A stretch of 11,372 nt of DNA from Victivallales bacterium (lineage in GTDB: Bacteria > Verrucomicrobiota > Lentisphaeria > Victivallales > SZUA-371), in NCBI GenBank assembly GCA_028691155.1, contig JAQUZV010000045.1, forward strand, positions 1 through 11,372, in the 5' to 3' direction. Each line of letters opens with the position of its first letter. Positions within the stretch are counted from its first letter, which is position 1. The translations under genes and the position numbers were made by a program. Below the pieces are notes generated by a model. The model was given only the letters and a program-made list of their open reading frames with translations. It did no database searches and was not told the DNA's origin. This document shows positions 7,269-11,372 of the stretch, piece after piece.

Positions 7269-8393
7269 ATGAAGAAATTCGTATTGCTGCTGCTGCTGTC
7301 CCTGGGGGTCGGGAGCGTGGTTGCCGGGGAACGGGAAATCACCTTTACCAGTTCCTATGACCGTTCCACACAGCCGGCGGTGGTCTATCTGCCGGATCGA
7401 ATGCCGCAAAACACCAAACTGCCGTTGCTGGTGGTGGCGCATTATATGGGCGGCAACCGTTTCACCGTCCGCCAGCAGGGATATTATCGGGAATGCGAGA
7501 ACCGGCAGTGGTTGCTGATCAGTCCCGAACTGCACGGCAAAAAAACGGCCGGTCCCACCTCCTGCGCGGCATTGCCGGCGCAACACGATATTCTCGACAG
7601 CATCGCTTATATGAAAAAGCATTATGCCGTGGACGCGCACCGTATCTATATTGCCGGACGGTCGATGGGCGGCATGATGACCGAGATGATGATTGCCAAG
7701 TATCCCGATCTGTTTGCCGCCGGAGTGGCGGGGCAGGGGATTTCCAATATGCTGAGTATGACCACCACGCCGGGAATCACCAAATGCGTCATGGATGAAT
7801 GCGGCGATCCGCAACAGAACCGTTTTGACTATCAGCGTCGTTCCGCGGTCAATTACGCGCCCAACTTTCAGTATGCGCCGCTGATTATCTGGCACGGTAC
7901 CAACGACACCTGGGTGCCGACGGCGCAGTCGGAAGAACTGTTCAATGCCATTGTCAAATACAACCGTTTTCAACTGCCGGTCTATTATCTGACCGGCGCC
8001 TGCCATTGCGAGGGCAATTATACCGCGGCCTGGATTTGCGATCAGTTGCAGTATTACCGCAATCAGGGTGAAGTGGATACCGATGTCTTTACCCGGTTTT
8101 TCCCGGAACTGGAACTGGTTACCGATGAAGCCAAGTCCTTTTTCTGGTTGTTCCTGGAACCGGCCGACAAGGGCAGATTCGCCCGGATCCGGGCCCGGAT
8201 CGGCGCCGACGGCAAACTCGACGTCCGCAGTGAAAATCTGGCCCGGATTGTCGTCAATCTCGATCTGCTGGCCAAGGGCACCAAGATTACCGGTTACCGG
8301 CTGCATACCGACGGCGACACCGTTCTGTCCTTCAAACGGGGTGACAAAGCGGTTACGGACATTGCCGGGGACACCACCCGCGGAGCGTTCTGA
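7269..8393 (+). CDS. Exported alpha/beta hydrolase (prolyl oligopeptidase/PHB depolymerase-like esterase)
   Basis: A 374-residue secreted serine hydrolase. A signal peptide lies at residues 1-20, cleaved near VVAG. The core (about 25-262) is an alpha/beta hydrolase: an oxyanion-type HYMGGN at 58-63, the nucleophile elbow GRSMGG at 130-135 (Ser132), WHGTNDTWVP at 208-217 (Asp213), and His246 in GACHCEG. These form a plausible complete triad. The fold class includes esterases, feruloyl/acetylxylan esterases, PHB depolymerases and S9 peptidases; the substrate cannot be read. A C-terminal module (about 288-374) resembles the beta-rich end domain seen on related exported hydrolases. Seven cysteines in the core (76, 99, 173, 178, 245, 247, 257) suggest disulphides outside the cytoplasm. 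Start: ATG at 7269 with GGAGG six bases upstream (7258-7262); ATG at 7266 is the alternative. An AraC regulator follows 18 bases downstream, suggesting co-transcription. Confidence 0.85.
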   Translation: MKKFVLLLLLSLGVGSVVAGEREITFTSSYDRSTQPAVVYLPDRMPQNTKLPLLVVAHYMGGNRFTVRQQGYYRECENRQWLLISPELHGKKTAGPTSCAALPAQHDILDSIAYMKKHYAVDAHRIYIAGRSMGGMMTEMMIAKYPDLFAAGVAGQGISNMLSMTTTPGITKCVMDECGDPQQNRFDYQRRSAVNYAPNFQYAPLIIWHGTNDTWVPTAQSEELFNAIVKYNRFQLPVYYLTGACHCEGNYTAAWICDQLQYYRNQGEVDTDVFTRFFPELELVTDEAKSFFWLFLEPADKGRFARIRARIGADGKLDVRSENLARIVVNLDLLAKGTKITGYRLHTDGDTVLSFKRGDKAVTDIAGDTTRGAF

Positions 8394-8411
8394 TTCGTCG
8401 ACGGTATCATC

Positions 8412-9224
8412 ATGCGGGAAGACATCATTTATTGTCCCCAGCCCGACAATCCGGCGGCACCGGTGCGGTTGTGGCTGGCCGGCATTTCCTATTGCGACGG
8501 CAGTTACCGGATCAGTCGGACGGCGTCCCCGCATTACGTTTTCGAGTATGTGGTACGGGGTGAAGGATATCTGCGGGGCGAGGGGCGGGAGTACCGGCCT
8601 CGGTCCGGGGATGTCTATATTCTCCCGGAAGGATCGGCGCACGAGTACGGTTCCGACGCGGCCGATCCATGGGAGAAGTTGTGGTTCAACGCCGGCGGTC
8701 CTCTGGTGCGTGCCATGATGCACTGTTACGGGCTGGACGGGGTTTGGTATGTTCCGAATTGCCCGGTGGAACGGCTGTTCCGTCACGGGCTGGCGTTGTT
8801 CCGCCGCGATCCCGCCGCCGCGCATGATGCGGCGGCGTTGATTCTTCACCGTCTGATTGGTTCGGTTGCGGGTACGGTGACCCGGCGGAAGCCGGTGCGG
8901 CACGATCCAGATGCGGTCCGGCTCAAACGTTATATCGACGCCAACATGCAGCGGAAATTGTCGTTGGGGGATTTTTGCCGTTGCATCGGCAAATCGCCGT
9001 CGCAGGTCCTGCGACTGTTCCGGCGCGAATGGGGCGTGACGCCCTACCGTTATTTGTTGGAGCGGCGGATCGATCTGGCGGCATTGTATCTGCGTCATAC
9101 GGCCAAACCGTTGAAGGAGATTGCGGCGGAACTGCATTTTGCCGACGAATATTATTTTTCCCATGTGTTTCGCCGCAAAAAGGGGATTGCGCCCGGACGC
9201 TACCGTCGTGATCCCGAGGTTTAG
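8412..9224 (+). CDS. AraC-family regulator with N-terminal cupin sensor
   Basis: A 270-residue transcription factor with the classical AraC order. Residues about 15-95 form a cupin ligand-binding domain (HYVFEYVVRGEGYL at 41-54, the RSGDVYILPEGSAHEY turn at 64-79, then WEKLWFNAGGP at 87-97). Two helix-turn-helix units follow: LSLGDFCRCIGKSPSQVLRLF at 183-203 and PLKEIAAELHFADEYYFSHVF at 233-253, ending in the family signature with GIAPGRYR at 258-265. Such proteins usually sense sugars or related small molecules. The gene lies 18 bases after the exported hydrolase with only a weak ribosome binding site before its ATG, which suggests coupling to the hydrolase message. It is therefore the most likely regulator of that hydrolase. 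No terminator is obvious after it. Confidence 0.9.
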   Translation: MREDIIYCPQPDNPAAPVRLWLAGISYCDGSYRISRTASPHYVFEYVVRGEGYLRGEGREYRPRSGDVYILPEGSAHEYGSDAADPWEKLWFNAGGPLVRAMMHCYGLDGVWYVPNCPVERLFRHGLALFRRDPAAAHDAAALILHRLIGSVAGTVTRRKPVRHDPDAVRLKRYIDANMQRKLSLGDFCRCIGKSPSQVLRLFRREWGVTPYRYLLERRIDLAALYLRHTAKPLKEIAAELHFADEYYFSHVFRRKKGIAPGRYRRDPEV

Positions 9225-9281
9225 ATACCGACTTGGGCCGGTGCCGCCGATAAAAAACGGGATCGGGGGCGACAATGGCGG

Positions 9282-9310
9282 TTTACTTTGTCCGACGCCC
9301 GGTGTATACT
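9282..9310 (+). promoter_or_regulatory. Sigma70-type promoter for the paired-CxxC membrane protein gene
   Basis: TTTACT (9282-9287) and TATACT (9305-9310) are separated by exactly 17 bases. The -10 box matches consensus at 5/6 and the -35 at 4/6. Transcription would begin near 9317, leaving a leader of about 29 bases with a strong GGGAGGTG site (9333-9340) five bases before the ATG at 9346. This makes the downstream gene an independent unit from the AraC gene. Confidence 0.6.
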
Positions 9311-9345
9311 CATGCCAATGAAATTTTTTTCCGGGAGGTGCAACG

Positions 9346-9753
9346 ATGCAAAAACTGCATAGCGTCAAGTTGATTTATCTGGGCTCCGGATTGGGTTGTA
9401 TCGGGTTGGCCTGGCTCAATGAATGGGTTCACCTGCCGGATTTTATGCCGAAATGGTTCGGGGAGGATTTCAATCTCACCGAGGCGTTGACCGAAAGTCT
9501 GGGGATTGTGGTGGTCATTGCCGTCGGTTGGGTTGCTCTGCGCCGGGTGGAGCGCAAAATGCGCTATCTGGAGGGGTTTGCCCTGCTGTGCTGCAAATGC
9601 AAACGGGTGCGGGTCGGCGAGCACTGGGAAAATATCGAAACGTGGATGTCGTCACGTTCGGACATTACGGTGTCGCACGGCATGTGTGAGGATTGCATCC
9701 GGAAATATTATCCCGACGGTGTTCCGGGGTCGGTCGACACCCCGGAAAAGTGA
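9346..9753 (+). CDS. Small two-helix membrane protein with paired-CxxC (zinc-ribbon-like) C-terminus
   Basis: A 135-residue protein of unknown function. Two predicted membrane helices (about 8-25 and 51-67) are followed by a basic RRVERK stretch, so the C-terminus is probably cytoplasmic. That end (80-122) holds LCCKCKRVRV, then W94 and a W100 region, then VSHGMCEDCIRKYYP. The spacing C82-x2-C85, H111, C114-x2-C117 matches a module usually found at the end of PAS, GGDEF, response-regulator or sensor-kinase proteins, typically written as ICxxCKxIR...SHGxCPxC. It is likely to bind a metal such as zinc. Here it stands alone on a membrane anchor, with no catalytic or sensory domain. Start: ATG at 9346, with GGGAGGTG five bases upstream and a good promoter before it. 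It may be a membrane adaptor or redox/metal sensor; that is inference. Confidence 0.8.
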   Translation: MQKLHSVKLIYLGSGLGCIGLAWLNEWVHLPDFMPKWFGEDFNLTEALTESLGIVVVIAVGWVALRRVERKMRYLEGFALLCCKCKRVRVGEHWENIETWMSSRSDITVSHGMCEDCIRKYYPDGVPGSVDTPEK

Positions 9754-9758
9754 TTTTT
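9722..9758 (+). terminator. Probable intrinsic terminator overlapping the stop codon
   Basis: TTCCGGGGT (9722-9730) and ACCCCGGAA (9739-9747) form a perfect 9-bp stem with an 8-base loop. After a six-base gap comes a run of five T (9754-9758). The stem lies within the last codons of the paired-CxxC gene and the TGA stop falls between stem and T-run. The gap weakens the call, but stem strength and position favour a terminator. Confidence 0.5.
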
Positions 9759-9848
9759 CCGTGACGCGAAGGAACGTAACGAGACTTTCCGTTTGATGCG
9801 GCCGGGATATTATTGCCGGGCAGGTATGATATAACCTTTGAGGACGAA

Positions 9849-10880
9849 ATGCGGCAACTGAATGGCGGGGGCGGACGACGGCGACGGATCATATCGGGTT
9901 TTGCGGTGTGGTTGCTGTTGCCGGCGATGTCGGGTGTTGCGGCCCCGGCGGCGCCCCGACTGAAGGTGTTGGGCGCGTCGCAACGCGAGATGGGAAAATT
10001 TCCCGTCAACCGCGTCCCGTCCGTCCGTTTTCTTCTGATCAACGCCGGGGATGCGCCGTTGCGGATAACCGGTATCGGCGCGGACTGCAACTGCCTGAAG
10101 ATGCATCCGGATCGCCGCGAGGCCGGGCCCGGGGAAAAAATCGTCCTGACGGTGCGCCTGTTGCCGGAACGGTCCCGCGGCCGGTTTGTCCGGAATATTC
10201 TCATCCGCAGCAATGCGGCGGGGGCGCCGACGGTATTGTCGTTGTCCGGGGAGGGCGTGTTCCCATTGGAAGTGACCCCGTCGGATCGTTTGTATGCCGG
10301 TCACGTCCGGCAGGGCGAAACCTGGACCGGCACCTGGCTGCTGCATCGTACCGAGGCGGGCGCGACCCCGGGGATCCCGCAGGTAAAGGCCGATTTCCCG
10401 GTGACGGTAGAGCTGCGGCCGGAAGCGGAAGGCCGATGGCGGCTGACGGCGAAAATGACGGCAACCCGGATCGGGCATGAATTTCAGGGGCGTATTTTCC
10501 TGCCGGTGACGAGTCCCTCGGGGCGGCAGGAACTGGAACTTGCCTTCCGGGGACGGATGGGACGGGAAATGGCGGCCGATCCGACCCGACTGTTTATCCC
10601 TGCCGATCCGCGGGTGCCGTTTGTCCGGCGGTTTGAGTTGTTTCTGGCCGGTGAAGACGCCCCGCCGGAAGGCGGAAAACTGGTGTTTCCGGTTCTGCCG
10701 CGCACCGGGTTCCGGGTTGTCGGAACGGTCGGAGGAGAGCGGCGCCGGGTGGTGGTTGAAATGCGACGGGAGCGCGGAACGGACGGGGATGAATACGATT
10801 GCCGGAAAGTGCCGGTGGCGTTTCCCGGGGCATCGGCGGTTGAAATCGAGTTGATTCCGGCAAAGTTTTTGCGGCAATAA
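9849..10880 (+). CDS. Exported DUF1573-type Ig-like protein
   Basis: A 343-residue secreted or periplasmic protein of unknown role. A strongly basic N-terminus (RRRR at 10-13) and hydrophobic core (14-30) form a signal peptide or anchor, with a likely cut near VAAPAAP. Residues about 36-136 match the DUF1573 pattern: a strand with MGKF, VRFLLINAGDAPLRITGIGADCNC at 59-82, then PGEKIVLTVRL and a closing LSLSGEG. These are immunoglobulin-like folds seen in Bacteroidota and PVC bacteria. The usual CxC-type motif is present as C80-N-C82, with Asn in place of the common Gly. Two further beta-rich segments (about 138-236 and 245-341) may be additional Ig-like repeats. Start: ATG at 9849 with TTGAGG five bases upstream; an earlier in-frame ATG at 9813 has no such site. 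It converges on mntP with a 22-base gap and no clear terminator. Confidence 0.75.
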   Translation: MRQLNGGGGRRRRIISGFAVWLLLPAMSGVAAPAAPRLKVLGASQREMGKFPVNRVPSVRFLLINAGDAPLRITGIGADCNCLKMHPDRREAGPGEKIVLTVRLLPERSRGRFVRNILIRSNAAGAPTVLSLSGEGVFPLEVTPSDRLYAGHVRQGETWTGTWLLHRTEAGATPGIPQVKADFPVTVELRPEAEGRWRLTAKMTATRIGHEFQGRIFLPVTSPSGRQELELAFRGRMGREMAADPTRLFIPADPRVPFVRRFELFLAGEDAPPEGGKLVFPVLPRTGFRVVGTVGGERRRVVVEMRRERGTDGDEYDCRKVPVAFPGASAVEIELIPAKFLRQ

Positions 10881-10902
10881 TGTCCTCTGCTGAAATTCCC
10901 GG

Positions 10903-11372
10903 CTAGTTTTGCACCAGCATTTTGACTCCGAGCAGAATCAGGATGATCCCGCCGAGAATTTCAAATTTGTTTTCGAAAAGATGGCCGAACAGTTTGCCGA
11001 GGAGACCGCCGAGCAACGCGATGACGAAAGTAATGAGGCCGATGCCCAGGGCCGGACGGATAATCGGCTGTTCCAGACAGGCGATGGAGACCCCGACGGC
11101 CAGCGCGTCGAGACTGGTTGCCACCGCCAGCGCCGTCAGCCGGTAGAGACTGAAGTTCCGTATTTCCTCGTCTTTTTCACCCTGCTGAAATGCTGCCCGG
11201 ATCATTTTGACCCCGATGCCGGCCAACAGCAGAAAGGCGATCCAGCGTCCGAAGGATTGGACGAAAAAGAGGAATACGCTGCCGGTGAGCCAGCCGAATC
11301 CCGGCATCAGCGCCTGAAACGCGCCGAAAAAGGTTGCCGTCAACAGCAGTTGACCCGTTGTATACTGTTTTT
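10903..11372 (-). CDS. mntP: Manganese efflux pump MntP, 5' end cut by the window edge
   Basis: A small inner-membrane pump exporting Mn2+. The visible 155 codons cover all but the N-terminal helix of a family that is normally about 185-190 residues. The reading frame stays open through the right edge, so the TTG at 11343 is not the start; the true start lies outside. Hallmarks seen are FFGAFQALMP-GFGWLTG in the second helix, the RWIAFLLLAGIGVKMI segment, a charged cytoplasmic loop (QQGEKDEE), the ATSLDALAVGVS motif holding the conserved aspartate of the fourth helix, and the closing FEILGGIILILLGVKML. The first-helix aspartate cannot be checked here. MntP genes are often preceded by a manganese-sensing yybP-ykoY riboswitch, which would also be beyond the edge. 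The gene converges with the DUF1573 gene. Confidence 0.92.
   Translation of the reverse strand, partial: KQYTTGQLLLTATFFGAFQALMPGFGWLTGSVFLFFVQSFGRWIAFLLLAGIGVKMIRAAFQQGEKDEEIRNFSLYRLTALAVATSLDALAVGVSIACLEQPIIRPALGIGLITFVIALLGGLLGKLFGHLFENKFEILGGIILILLGVKMLVQN

Noticed and set aside
7245..9368. Minus-strand frame of 707 codons opposite the hydrolase and second AraC gene
   Set aside because: Despite its length, it covers two well-supported genes on the other strand and their gap, and has no recognisable domain.
9810..10877. Minus-strand 355-codon frame opposite the DUF1573 gene
   Set aside because: It mirrors the real gene's boundaries. The plus strand has the ribosome binding site, signal peptide and DUF1573 pattern.
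10881..10902. Convergent gap between the DUF1573 and mntP genes, examined for a bidirectional terminator
   Set aside because: The 22 bases hold no inverted repeat or T-run that I can support.
11343..11345. TTG at 11343 as the start of mntP
   Set aside because: The frame stays open to the window edge with MntP-like sequence, and the conserved first helix is still missing, so the start lies outside.

Overview
The window is a GC-rich bacterial chromosomal segment with no rRNA, tRNA, CRISPR array, insertion sequence or phage gene that I can see. Shine-Dalgarno sites of the GGAGG type and exported proteins with classical signal peptides are common. A MntP pump, a quinolinate synthase, AraC regulators, a DUF1573 protein and a secreted S9/PHB-depolymerase-like hydrolase point to a Gram-negative, sugar-using bacterium. 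My best guess is the Planctomycetes-Verrucomicrobia-Chlamydiae group, possibly a Lentisphaerota/Victivallis relative. That placement is an impression from protein style and is not demonstrated.

Layout. The left third is on the minus strand. A DUF2207 membrane protein lies at 152-1990. A YhcH/YjgK/YiaL-family (DUF386) sugar protein at 2243-2710 has its own intrinsic terminator at 2151-2183 and two palindromes upstream of its start. A 718-residue polytopic membrane protein resembling STT3-type GT-C glycosyltransferases occupies 2975-5131. A divergent intergenic region at 5132-5334 separates it from a plus-strand run: nadA (5335-6276), an AraC-type regulator with a GyrI-like ligand domain (6346-7218), an exported alpha/beta hydrolase (7269-8393) and a cupin-type AraC regulator (8412-9224). 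Gaps in this run are 69, 50 and 18 bases, so it could be one transcription unit.

A good sigma70-like promoter (9282-9310) then drives a small two-helix membrane protein ending in a paired-CxxC module (9346-9753). A hairpin and T-run overlap its stop codon. An exported DUF1573-type protein (9849-10880) follows. It converges on the minus-strand mntP gene (10903 to the right edge), whose 5' end is cut off.

Functional reading. The second AraC regulator probably controls, or is controlled with, the adjacent exported hydrolase. The first AraC/GyrI regulator is between nadA and the hydrolase and could regulate either or neither. The other genes look like single-gene units with unrelated jobs: NAD synthesis, manganese export, sugar handling and a possible extracytoplasmic glycosyl transfer. 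I do not see a convincing new multi-gene system. The items most worth a second look are the stand-alone paired-CxxC membrane protein, the hydrolase flanked by two different AraC regulators, the STT3-like protein with a TPR-like tail, and the palindrome cluster upstream of the YhcH-family gene.
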